NCBI GenBank assembly: GCA_002049455.2
Contig: KV918773.1
Span: 1-64,000 of the forward strand
Direction: 5' to 3'
Length of the DNA stretch: 64,000 nt
From: Porphyra umbilicalis
Lineage: Eukaryota; Rhodophyta; Bangiophyceae; Bangiales; Bangiaceae
Part shown: piece after piece, positions 12,086 through 22,115 of the stretch
Numbering within the stretch: the first letter of the stretch is position 1
How the letters are laid out: each line of letters opens with the position of its first letter
The notes under the pieces: model-generated
Told to the model about the DNA's origin: nothing
Databases searched by the model: none
What the model saw: only the letters and a program-made list of their open reading frames with translations
Translations under genes and position numbers: made by a program

Positions 12086-13104
12086 AATGACGAACGTTTT
12101 CCGTTCAAGAACAAGAAATCGGAAGTCGAAACCGAGAAATAGCCGCCGAAGATGTGAAGAAATACTCCGGTAGTGCAATTGTGGGACTCTACGGCCAATC
12201 ACAATGCTCATCGAGAACAGTTCTTCGAAAAAGTACATGCTGATCAACGACTTATTACAGGATGCTTAAGAATTGAATTATTCTCAAGAACGTTTTTGAG
12301 CACCTGACTATTCTTGAGATCAGTTGTATAAATGCTCTTCGGTACTTCTTGGTGGCGTGCTTGTGCTTGACCGCTGCAGTGGCGGCCGTCCAGACTGTGG
12401 CGGTGGCAACGGACGCGGTTGCAAACAGTTCGTCAGGCACGGCGACTCTGGTGCGCGAGACGACACACGTGTGGCCCCGAAAGTCGCGACAGTCCACCTC
12501 ACTGTCCGCCATCCCCCCGCCCGAATGTCCGCCATCCCTTCGCCGCACTTTTGTCCCCGCCCCACCTCGCCGCGCCTCCCTGCCGCCGCATAACCCCCCT
12601 CGTAACCCGCCGCTTTTCCACAGGCGCCGCCACTCTGACCGGCCCCCTCCTCCCCCATCGCCTGTTCTCCTCCCTCCGCTTCCCTTCGGTCTTGCCGGCG
12701 CGCTACCCTCCAACCCCCGTCCCCCCCGGCCCCCCAACCCACCATGGGCGGCGGCGGCGGCACCGTCGGCGGCGCCCCCCCCCCCCCCCGCCGCCCCCCT
12801 TGTCTGGAGAGGGCGGCTGGACGTGGTTGCCCCCGACGCGGACCTGGTGCCGCCGCGCCACCATGCGCGTGGGCGACATTGCGGACGAAAATGACCTAGG
12901 GGGGAGGGCGGGTGGGGGGAAGGGGCGGGGGGGGGGGGTGCCGCGGTTGGTGCGCCCTGCAGACGCGTACATTCACGTACACACGTACGTGCTGGAGGGG
13001 GGTTCCGGCTGGAGGGGGCTCCACCGCCGCCGGCGGAGGGGGCGGCGCCGCCGACGGCGACGCGGGCCCCGACGGCGTCGCCCTTGTCGGCGCCGAAAGC
13101 AGAG
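12086..13104. other. No gene recognised; CpG- and C-rich sequence
   Basis: 12.50-13.08 kb is dominated by C runs and CCG-type repeats with overlapping Pro/Arg-rich open frames on both strands. No domain or start context supports a gene. Confidence 0.55.
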
Positions 13105-13450
13105 CCTGAATCACTGCCAAACGTGTGATTGAGATGCTCTCAGACGGCCTCGAAGGCCCTTTTTCTGAGGCTCGCGCACAGCTCAAGTCATTCGGGAGTT
13201 TCTTGCCCGTGAGACCTCTGCTAGCATCTACATGTTCTTGCTCACATTGTACTGCATTGGATGACATTGGATGACATCTCACCCGTCAGACCTCTTCCAC
13301 GAGTGGAAGCTTTTCGGGTCCTCGCCACACCGAAGTCCTGACCTACTGCCAAGCGTGTGATGGAAATGCCCTCAGACGGCCTCAAAGGCCCTTTATCCTG
13401 AGGCTCGCGCACAGGCCAAGTCATTCGGGATGGTCTTCGCCGTGAGAGCT
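13105..13450 (+). repeat. Direct repeat, two copies of about 113 bp
   Basis: 13105-13217 and 13337-13450 are about 85-90% alike and are spaced 232 bp apart. Each copy carries a small inverted core around GGCCT..AGGCC followed by a T-rich stretch. They resemble two units of a diverged tandem repeat or a duplicated non-coding element. Confidence 0.75.
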
Positions 13451-16009
13451 GTTCAACCCAGAATCGTGGTCGCATTAGAGACGCCCGTCCTAGCTGTGGG
13501 TCTCTCTGGTGGCGTCAAGAAGGCACACCTGCGTGATTGGCGTTAATAAGACCACAGGTCCAACGAAACATCTGAAATCAGTCCTGTACGGACTCGGTTT
13601 ACTTCCTATAGCCCCCCAGCACGTGGTCAAAAAACGTTCCTCGTGTTTGTTCACAGGCAAGGTGACGCTCACTTGGGCCACTGGACGCACTGGGGTGGAT
13701 TGAGGACCCACCCTCACGCTTGCGATGCAGCTGAAATGATATCCTAACCGGATCAGAGAACTCCAGCCGACATAGTTGTTGCGGATGGCCGGATGGTTGC
13801 ACGCATTTGCCTGCCTTTGGTATCATTATGGACTGCTCTGAGGTCAGGTTGGCGGTCAAGTCCTAACGCTTTCAGTCTTGGAATCGACCGGTCGCGTCCA
13901 AGGACATTGCAGCCGAGAAATGACATATACGGACTTGAAAATGACGACAAGATGCAACCATGTATTTCTTGGAGCACGTCTAGAGCCGACCCGATGTCAT
14001 GTACAGCGCTCGAAATGCGGTGCGATGCAGAAATTGACATCCAGATGCAGGTGGGCGCGGCTGCCGACGATTCACCCGGCAGATCGCCGCCATCCCCACA
14101 TCGAAAGTACAGTAGCGACGTGGCATCACCCCCCCCAACCCCCCCCCTCGCTTACAATCAAACTCTGCAGCCGCAGACAGCGGGGGGTTGTCCAAGGGGG
14201 GAGGAGAGAAAACGTGATGGGTGGTGGTGGGAGGGAGCAAGACAGCATACGGGAAAGTACAGAACGCAGGAGCGGTGGGGCGGCCACAGCGGCGTGTGCC
14301 ACGAACAGGTGGTGGTCGACGCCCGACTTGGTCGGCCCGTTCACAAGAATGTTCTTGTACCATGTGCAGCCTTCTGCAATGCTCTGAACTATTTTGGGTA
14401 AGGCACCTTCAAATGATGGAGTCACGTTTGAAAGCCCGTGGGTGGGGTTCGCAGGGAGACACGCCATTGGCTGAGGTCGACTCGACATCCGTCGAGTGGG
14501 CGTGGTCAGTTACACCCCCTTGCCCAGATCCGATCTTTCCTTGTCGACGCGCCATATGAGGTAGGGTTGTGTATCACGCCCTTTTTTGGGTGGCGGGGTG
14601 GGCGATGCACGCCTAATCCAAATCACGCCCTTCTGCACACCCCCAACATTGGCACGCCCCTCTTCACGCCCCTAATGTAGCCCCCGTGTTTTGACACTTA
14701 CTTGATAGGAGATTCAAAGTACCCAATATTCTTGCAATTTGGATTGTTCAAAGGACCACAAAAATGCCTGAAAACATGGAGTAAATAGCTACATGGGATG
14801 CACTCTCCTGGCCTCTGCCACTCTGCGTCAAAGATGCTTTGCAGCATTACGGGACGTCAGCTCGCCTGGCCTCCACCGGCCGCCCCACTGGCCGCAGTCG
14901 CACTCATCTCTCCATGCACAAAACCAGAGCAGATGGTCATCAAATTGTTCTCGATCATGGCCGCGGGGGCGTCCTCGTCGCCAAGACGACCAACGTCCTG
15001 TCCAGGGACGCCGGCGTCGGCCGTGGCGTATCGGACGACCTCCTCGTTCAGGAGGCGCATAGCTCGCCGCCGGCGCCCTCTCCATCTCTGCCGTCGGCCT
15101 GGTCGTTGCCGGCGCGTGATGCGGCATTCAACATCCTCATTGGCGCCCGTGTCGAGGAGCCCCTCTTCGTCCTCTCTGACTGATGACAGCAAGTGGCCGT
15201 TGCTGTGCCCATCCCGCACAGATGGCGCCCACGCATCATGGCGTTGAGCACCTTGTTTGTGGGCACACGACGGAAAATTAGTCCCTACGCCTCATAGCGT
15301 CGAGCACCTTTCTCGTGGAATCTCGACGGAGCAGTAAGACACCGCGCCCTGAAAATGTAACGAAGGTGGCACGGAACTGCAGCGAAAAATATTCCGTGGA
15401 TTGCCTTTCACGTTTTGGTGCCCTCTGGTGCCCTTGAACGATCCGTTGGGTAAGACGGGCACGCTGTGTCCGCCTACGTCGAAAAAAAAAAAAAAAAGCG
15501 GACGTCAGGAAGGATCTTTTTTGCGGTGCCCCATATGAGATTGAATTATTCCTTAGAGGATCAAATGATCCCCTCAGGGGAATAGACTCTAGCACGTCCT
15601 TCTCTCTGTGACACATCGGACGTTGATAGTTCTTGCGGAGCTCGTATGAGCATAAAGCGGCCCGCGCCACTGGAGGCCCATCTTTCATGCACGTAGCGTT
15701 ATTCAGCGACCGAGAGAGAAAGGATGGGGGCCACTGCACTATCCGGCGAATTATTTGACAATTGGAAATAGGGGCTCTAGGCACCTCACTGGAGCCCGCA
15801 AAAGGATAAAAGCTTTCGCACACTTTCACAGTAAGCCTCTGCCGGTGAGTGTGCCAGAAACTTTTCCTATCATGCTCTTCCTTCCGGCCGATCAGGTTCT
15901 AATTTTTGGCAACAGGTACTAAGCTGGGTTGTGAAGAAAATGGATAAGTAGCGTCCTTGTTTCTGAACCTCTCTTACGTTGGTGGTCACTGCTGTCTTTT
16001 TTTTTTCAT
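13451..16009. other. No gene recognised
   Basis: There are short overlapping open frames without recognisable motifs. An A16 run at 15481-15496 and a second copy of a short TCATgGCGTtGAGCACCTT-like block (near 15235 and 15290) are the only simple features. The inverted repeat arm 14464-14512 lies here. Sequence upstream of 16010 may include the left end of the Harbinger relic, but no terminal repeat was found. Confidence 0.55.
14464..14512 (-). repeat. Inverted repeat arm, partner at 7418-7466
   Basis: This is the reverse complement of 7418-7466 with about eight differences over 49 bp, including the internal GTCGAGT palindrome and the shared terminal GGCGTGGTCAGTTA. Confidence 0.65.
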
Positions 16010-17902
16010 ACCATTTTTCATCGGCTGAAGCGTAACTTCCGCTCAGGTTTGCGCGCTATTCTGAGATATTCTTTTGGTCTGAACGGGGACCCGCCTGTGT
16101 ATGATGAGGGGGACTTTGAACGCCGCTTCCGCGTACCGTGCAGCGTGTTTCTTCGGGTCTACAACGTCGTGAAGGACCGACCGTTTTTTTGCACAGCGCA
16201 CTAATGCCACCGGGAGGCTCCAGGCTCACCCCTTGCAAAAGGTGGTAGCGGCGTTTCGAGTCATTGCGTATGGAGAGGCGCCGGACAGGACAGATGAATA
16301 TGTGCGACTGTCCGCTTCAACCATTGCTATGTTGGTGCGAGAGTTGATGCGGTTTATTGTGGATGAGTTCGGACCTTCATATTTGCGTTCCCCCACCCGT
16401 GAAGAACTGCAGCGCATTTTGACGCGCAATGCTGAGCACGCGATGCCCGGTTGCATTGGCTCTCTCGACTGCAGCCACTGCGAGCGGCCCAACTGCCCAA
16501 AGGCGTTTGCCGGCATGTACCAAAATCGCCACGGGAAGCGTTCCGTGGTGATGGAGACCGTTTGTGATGAGGACCTATGGATTTGGCACTTATTTGTGGG
16601 GTGTCCTGGATCTCATAATGACCTTAACGTTATGCATGTTTCCCCCCTCTATTTATCCGTCACGAGCGGGGAATGGCCGCCCCGTACGTTTTCTTTCACT
16701 GCTAACGGCACGACCCGCACGCTCCTGTATTATCTTGTGGATGGTATTTATCCTAGGTTTGCATTTTTCGTATCTCCGTTCCCCGACCCCACCACAGAAG
16801 TCGAGTTTACATTCAACCGTCTTCAGGAAGCACTTCGAAAAGATAAGGAACGCCTGTATGCGGTGCTGACGGCTCACTTCCACGTCGCTCTCCATCCTGC
16901 CAGGTACGCGTCCGTAGCGCAGATGGTCACCGTCACCAAGGCGGTGGCCATCCTTCACAACATGGTTACGGAACAGCGATGAGACGGGTACGTTTCCCGC
17001 ACCCGTATGGCCGCCGGCGGTCAGGCGGCCGGCGGCGGCGGCTTGGCGGGACGCGGAAGGGGTGGTGGAGGAGGTAGCACGGGGGGATCTGCTGCCGCCG
17101 CCGCCGCCGGCGGACAAGCACCCGGCGGCGGCGGCATGTCGGGACCGGGACTTGGTGGTGGGGGAGCGGGGATGGGGGAATACTCTGTCACTGCCGCCGC
17201 CGGCCGTCCGGCGGCCGGCGCCTGTGGCTTGGCGGGACCGGGACATGGTGGTGGGGGAGCTGGGGCTGGGGCATCTGCTGCCGCCGCCACCGTCGGCGGT
17301 CAGGCCGCCGGCCGCGGCGGCTTGGCGGGACTGGGGCTTGGTGGTGCGGGGGCGGCCGGTGGCGGAATGGCTGCTGCCGCCACCGGCGCTGGCGAGGCGG
17401 CTGGCGGCGGCGGTGTTGGCGCACTTCTTGCTGCCGCAGCAGACGGTCAGGCGGCCGATGGCGGCCGCTTGGCAGGACCGGCACCAGGTGAGGACGGGGC
17501 GGGTGGTGGTAGATCTGCTGCCGCCGCCGCTGCCGTCGGTCAGGCGGCCGGTAGCGGCGGCTCGGGGCGTTTTGGGCACCGCGTTGGTGCGGCGGCAGCT
17601 GCAGGTCGTTGGATTGTCGGCGTCGCCGGTGACAGTGGAGCTGGCGGCGGCGGCGGATCTGGTGCAAGCGGCGGTGGTGCCGTCGGTAGCGATGGCCACG
17701 ACACTGGGGAGGGCTTCGTGGGCGCGGGTGCCCCCCCCTCCCCGTCATTGCGCCTGTCGCCTTGCTGCCCGCAGGCACTTTTGGGCATGCTCTGGGCGCG
17801 CAGGTGGAGACGCGGAGTGAGGAGGAGCACACCAAGCTGATACATGACCTGGCGGACGACGTGTGGGCGGACAGAGCCACGCTTCTTGAGCCATACTTGT
17901 AA
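16010..17902 (+). pseudogene. PIF/Harbinger transposase relic (DDE_Tnp_4 type), copy A
   Basis: The translation matches the intact transposase at 34908-36446 along its whole length: VYDEGDFERRFRVP, then AAFRVIAYGE, SLDCSH (first catalytic Asp), GSHNDLNVMH (second Asp) and KDKERL (Glu). A Gly/Ala-rich linker follows (about 17.0-17.8 kb). The C-terminus is the same conserved tail, D-L-x-x-D..DRATLLEPYL, ending at 17900-17902. Copy A is dead. A frameshift lies in a T7 run at 16184-16190. An in-frame TGA at 16980-16982 separates the catalytic core from the linker. The tail is in another frame than the start of the linker. Harbinger transposases cut and paste DNA together with a Myb-like partner; that partner lies convergently downstream. 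Confidence 0.9.
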
Positions 17903-17912
17903 CCGGGCAGCA

Positions 17913-17953
17913 CAAAAAGTTTTCTTTTTCCCCCCCGCGGGTTTTTTTTTTCC
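17913..17953 (+). terminator. T-tract / C-run / G-run / T-tract motif after transposase A
   Basis: Ten bases after the stop codon, a T-rich tract leads into a C7 run, then CGGG, then T10. A near copy in inverted orientation lies at 18120-18160 at the 3' side of the opposing gene. A third copy lies at 36474-36515 after transposase B. The C and G runs can pair in RNA between U tracts. A shared 3'-end signal is one reading, a repeat end is another. Confidence 0.5.
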
Positions 17954-18119
17954 TTCGACTTATCTGTCCTCTTGCCTTTGTCTTGACTCCTTACTCGCAA
18001 ATGCCACGAAGGCCTTGCTCGCAAACGACACAGAGGCGGGACCCGCCGAGGGCCGCCGTAGCGGCCGTTTAAAAGATGCCAAAGTAATGCCACTGTTGCG
18101 CGCAAAGACGAAAGAGGTA

Positions 18120-18160
18120 GGAAAAGAAAACCCTGGCCAACGGGGAAAAAAAAACCTTTG
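18120..18160 (-). terminator. Inverted copy of the T-tract motif, at the 3' side of the Myb-like gene
   Basis: Read on the minus strand it is AAAGG, T9, CCCC, a short spacer, CCAGGG, then a T-rich tract. Together with 17913-17953 it forms an inverted pair about 250 bp across between two convergent genes. Both copies are preceded by CGGGCAGC, so the similarity extends beyond homopolymers. Confidence 0.5.
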
Positions 18161-21100
18161 AAGTCGCTGCCCGATACACTTTCCACACACTATTCGTACT
18201 CTCGTTGATCTCGTCATCACTAAAGTCATCCCCCTCAGCTTTATCCTTGTCCTCGACATGGCCCGCGCCACTATCGCGCGTGTTAAAGAGAGGCACCACA
18301 TAAACGCCGTCGTTCTCGTCGTCGAGCGTCTTCGACGCGGCGGCAAGAGCTGCAACCGCCTTGGCCTGCTTGGTCACCAGCACCCGCCGGCCACGGCTCG
18401 CTGCACCAGACCCGTCCGCCGAGGCCGGCGCTGCAGATTTACTCGCCGCACCCTCCGTGACCACTCGTACAGGCGGCTCAGGTCCTGTGATGCTCGCCGC
18501 CGGCGGAGATGCCGGCACCAGTGCCGCGCCAGCCGCCGGTGCCTGCGCCGGCGCCGGCGCCGGCGGCGTACGCGGTGTCGAGGTTGACGTGAGGGCGGGT
18601 GTTGAGGGCGTCGCCCCCCCCTCCGCCGGCACATCTGTGCCAGTTGCGGGCGTGGAGGCGGCGGCCGTCCCCGCCAGAGAAGACGAAGTACCCGGCGGGG
18701 ACACGTTCAGCCCGGCCGCCGCCATCAGCTTGCGGGCATGGGCGCGACGGAAAGCGACAGCTTCAGGAGTGTCCCGCATCTCAGCACTGTTGAAAAATGC
18801 CACAGTTGTACGCGAAGACGTTGCTCGGGCCAACGCAGACAACGCGACCATGCTTGACTTCAGCATATACGACACCTGATTGTCCTCCGCCTTGTCACGT
18901 TTGGCGGCCTTTGAACCACGCGGGCGCTATTGGTAACCGCCAGCACCCGCCTCCTCCGCGTCCTCGTCAGAGGCGCTTGTCGAGCGGCCGCCGGGAGAGC
19001 CACCGCATGATCCGGCACCGGCGGTGCCGCCGTAGGCTGCGGCGGCCCCGGCTGCCCCGCTAAACATGTCGACGTGTCGCAGTACCCGCCAGCGCGGGAC
19101 CCACTGGCAGTGCACTTGCTTGGCCTTGCGTTTGTTTGTCTTGCCCTTGGCCATGTCCGCCGCGCGGCCCTTGCGCATTGCCTCGTACACATTGGCGCCG
19201 CAGAAGCGCGCCATCGCCGCGCTAATCATGTCCTCCTCATTTGGGTTCCCCGTCAGCTACATACGCTTGAACGCCAGGTAGTGCGAGCCAAACTCGTTGA
19301 CACCCTTGCGGATCTTGTCCCACTGCTTCTGCACCCCCCCCACTCCTCACTCAGTGCGCCGGCGGACGCCAGGGCGTCCCGCCCGCAACTCCTTCCATGC
19401 CGCAACCACCGCAGTCCAAAACTTCGGGCCACTCTGGTCCGCCCCCTTCACAGGGTCCTGCGAGGTGGTCAGGTAGGCTTTGCACAGCGCAACACGCTCC
19501 TCGTCGGTCCAGCCCGGACCGGTCCTCATCGCGGGGGCCGCGTACTTGAGCGCAGCGACGTCACAGCCAACGTCGTCAACGTCGACTACTGCTCCACCGG
19601 CGGCGTCGCGCCCCGCGCTGTCGCCGGCTTGTCCTGCTACGCCGGCGGCTTGTCCTGGTCCGCCGGCAGGCCGTGCTCCACCGGCTGGTCGTGGCCCGCC
19701 GTCTGGTCGTGGCCCGCCAGCTTGCCGTGGTCCGCCGGCGTGTCCTGGCCCGCCGGCGTGTCCTCGCCCGCCGGCTCGCCCTGGCCAGTCAGCAGGTCGG
19801 GGCTCGCCGGCTGGTCGTGGCCCGCCAGCTTGTCGTGGCCCGCCGGCTTGTCGTGGCCCGCCGCCAGTGCTTCGGCAGACGCCTCCCCTGAAGCCCCTGG
19901 ACTCAGCGTCGGGACGGACGGGGGGTGCACGGTGGTTGCAGGCGGCCGGCATTCGGCGGGTGAGGGCTGTGCGCCGCCGGCTTGTGGTTGATATGCAGCC
20001 GGCAGTGCCGACTCCCTGCCGCTTCAAAGCAGCGCGTTGGCCGGCGGCGGCGCCCGCGAGCCACTGGCTTCACGGCGGCTGGCCTCCGAAGGTGTAGAGT
20101 TGCCGCCGGCTCGTGGCAACACAAAACTATCCGGCGGCGGCAACGCCGCCCGTCCCTTGACCCCACGCGATTGGCCGCCACCTTGAGGCGGCACAACTTC
20201 GGGCGGCGGCGCGAACCCGCCGCCGGCGAGCGGCAGACAGCCGCGAGCCGGCGGCGCGCTGACGACTTGCGGCGCGGGGCGACCTTGGTCTGACAGCCCA
20301 CCGCCGTTCACGCCAGAAGGCGGCGGTCCCCCGCCCGTCGGGTGCCGTCCGTAGCCGCCGCCGGCTTGAGAAGGGATGAAACCAGCCGGCGGCACCCAGG
20401 CACTGCGCGGCGGAACGACGCCCTTCCTTGCCCGCCACCCCAGTTGCCGCCGCCGTGTGGCGATCGACCAGCAGGCGGGGGCATCGAGTTGCCGCCGGCT
20501 TGGTGTGGGTGAGGCTGAGCCGGCGGCGCCCAGTCGTTGCACTGCAGCGACGGCACCTGTCCTTTTCGACCGCCCCAGTTGCCGCCGGCTTGCGGTGGGC
20601 CGCAATCAGCCGGCGGAGCCCAGTTGCTGCGCGGTGGCGACGGCGACCGTCCTTGTCCCCCGCCCCAGTTGCCGCCGGCTTGTTGTGAGTGCAGATTTGC
20701 CCGCGGCGCCCAGCTTTGGCGCGGCGGCGATGGCACCCGACCTTGGCCCCCGCACCAGTTGCCGCCGGCTTGGTGTGGATGCCGAACAGCCGGCGGCGCC
20801 CAGTTGTTGTGCTGCGGCGACGGCGACCGTCCTTGTCCCCCGCCCCAGTTGCCGCCGGCTTATTGTGAGTGCAGATTAGCCGGCGGCGCCCAGCTTTGGC
20901 GCGGCGGCGATGGCACCCGACCTTGGCCCCCGCTCCAGTTGCCGCCTGCTTGGTGTGGATGCCGACCAGCCGGCGGCGCCCAGTTGTTGCGCTGCGGCGA
21001 CTGCGTTCGTCCTTGCGCCGCATTCCAGTTGGCACCGGCTTGCGTTGGGTCGCGTTCAGCCGGCGGCGCCCAGTTGTTGCGCGGCGGCGACGGCGCCCGT

Positions 21101-21525
21101 CGTTGCCACCCGCCCCAGTTGCCGCCGGCGTGATGTGGGTGCGGGTGAGCCGGCGGCGCCCAGTTATTGCGTGGCGGCGACCGCGCCTGTCCTTGCCCCC
21201 TGCCCCAGTTGCCTCCGGCTTGTTGAGAGTGCCGTTCAGCCGGCGGCGTCCAGTTGTTGCGCGGTGGCGACGGTGCACGCCCTTGTCCCCCGACCCAGTT
21301 GCCGCCGGCTTGTTGAGGGTGCCGACTAGCCGGCGGCGCCCTGTTGTTGCGCGGCAAGGATGGCGCCCGTCCGCCGCGTGACGGTGAAGATGCGGAGCAC
21401 GGCGGGCACCCCCCAAGATGGCACGAACAGGTGCACCGCGCGAGCACGGCGAGACGCTCTTGGTGCCGCCGACGCTGGTCCCTCCTCCGCTCCGTGTCGC
21501 GCTCCGGGTCGGGCTTGCGGGTCAT
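18161..21525 (-). pseudogene. Harbinger Myb/SANT-like accessory protein gene, copy A (disrupted)
   Basis: Read from 21525 down, an Arg-rich start is followed by about ten 30-residue repeats (NNWAPPA..GGNW). Next comes a Pro/Gly/Ala-rich spacer, and near 19.35-19.52 kb a Myb/SANT-like domain (WTDEERVALCKAYL, then DQSGPKFWTAVVAAW, then KIRKGVNEFGSHYLAFK and EEDMISAAMARF). An acidic tail ends near 18.2 kb. This is the protein that partners PIF/Harbinger transposases in DNA binding and nuclear import. The copy is disrupted: a G8 run at 19334-19341 shifts frame, TAG lies at 19257-19259, and one repeat has CAA changed to TAA at 20860-20862. The spacer and tail also change frame. Introns could explain some breaks but not the stops. 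Confidence 0.75.
20440..21360 (-). repeat. Coding minisatellite, about ten 90-bp units (30 aa each)
   Basis: The landmark GCCGCCGGCT recurs every 90 bp from 20491 to 21301. The unit length is a multiple of three, so the reading frame is kept. Each unit encodes a Gly-Asn-Trp...Asn-Asn-Trp-Ala-Pro-Pro peptide. It expands the N-terminal part of the Myb-like accessory protein. Confidence 0.9.
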
Positions 21526-21726
21526 GGTGGGAGACGGGGGAGAGCGGTGGCTCTTGAACAGATTGGCCGAGGGTCAGGGAGGGGGGGGGGGGACGCGGGG
21601 ACGAGGCTCTGTTGCGCACACGGTACCCCGCCGGTGCCCACGCAGCACCGGCGGCGCACGCGGGCAAAAAGCCACATGCGGGTGGCCGGCGGCAAAAAAA
21701 AAAAAGCGGGGGGGAGGGCGGGGAAC

Positions 21727-22115
21727 CACCGCCAGCGTGCCTCCCCGGCGGCAGGGGTGGGAAAAACTCAACGGTAGGAGGGGTCGGGGAAATGGCCGCC
21801 GGCGTGCCACGCCGGCGGCAAGAGCGGGAAAAACGCAATGGTAGCAGAGAGGGGGGGGGAGGCAGCCGCCGGCGTCCCACGCCGGCGGCAGAGCGGAAAA
21901 AACGCAGTGGTAGCAGAGGGGGGGGAGCAGCCGCCGGCGTCCGACGCCGGCGGTGAGGGCGGGAAGAACTCAACGGTAGCACAGATGGGGGAAGGGGCAG
22001 CCGCCGGCGTCCCACGCCGGCGGCAGAGTGGGAAGAACTCAACGGTAGCAAGGGGGGGGGGGGGCAGTCGCCGGCGTCTCACGCCGGCGGCAAGGGCGGG
22101 AAGAACTCAACGGTA
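21727..22115. repeat. Palindromic satellite, six units of 65-70 bp
   Basis: Six units start near 21727, 21795, 21865, 21930, 22000 and 22067. Each begins with a 25-bp hairpin (11-bp arms, 3-base loop; GCCGCCGGCGT paired with its complement). A spacer containing AACTCAACGGTAG and a G run follows. The array lies 200-590 bp upstream of the start of the Myb-like gene, in its promoter region or at the edge of the transposon. Arrayed palindromes at a Harbinger end could be protein-binding sites, but this is inference. Confidence 0.85.

Noticed and set aside
15481-15496. A16 run as the poly(A) tail of a retroposed gene
   Set aside because: No upstream coding similarity and no flanking target duplication were seen.
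20440-21360. CRISPR-like regular repeats
   Set aside because: Units are contiguous 90-bp in-frame codon repeats with no unique spacers, in a eukaryotic transposon gene.
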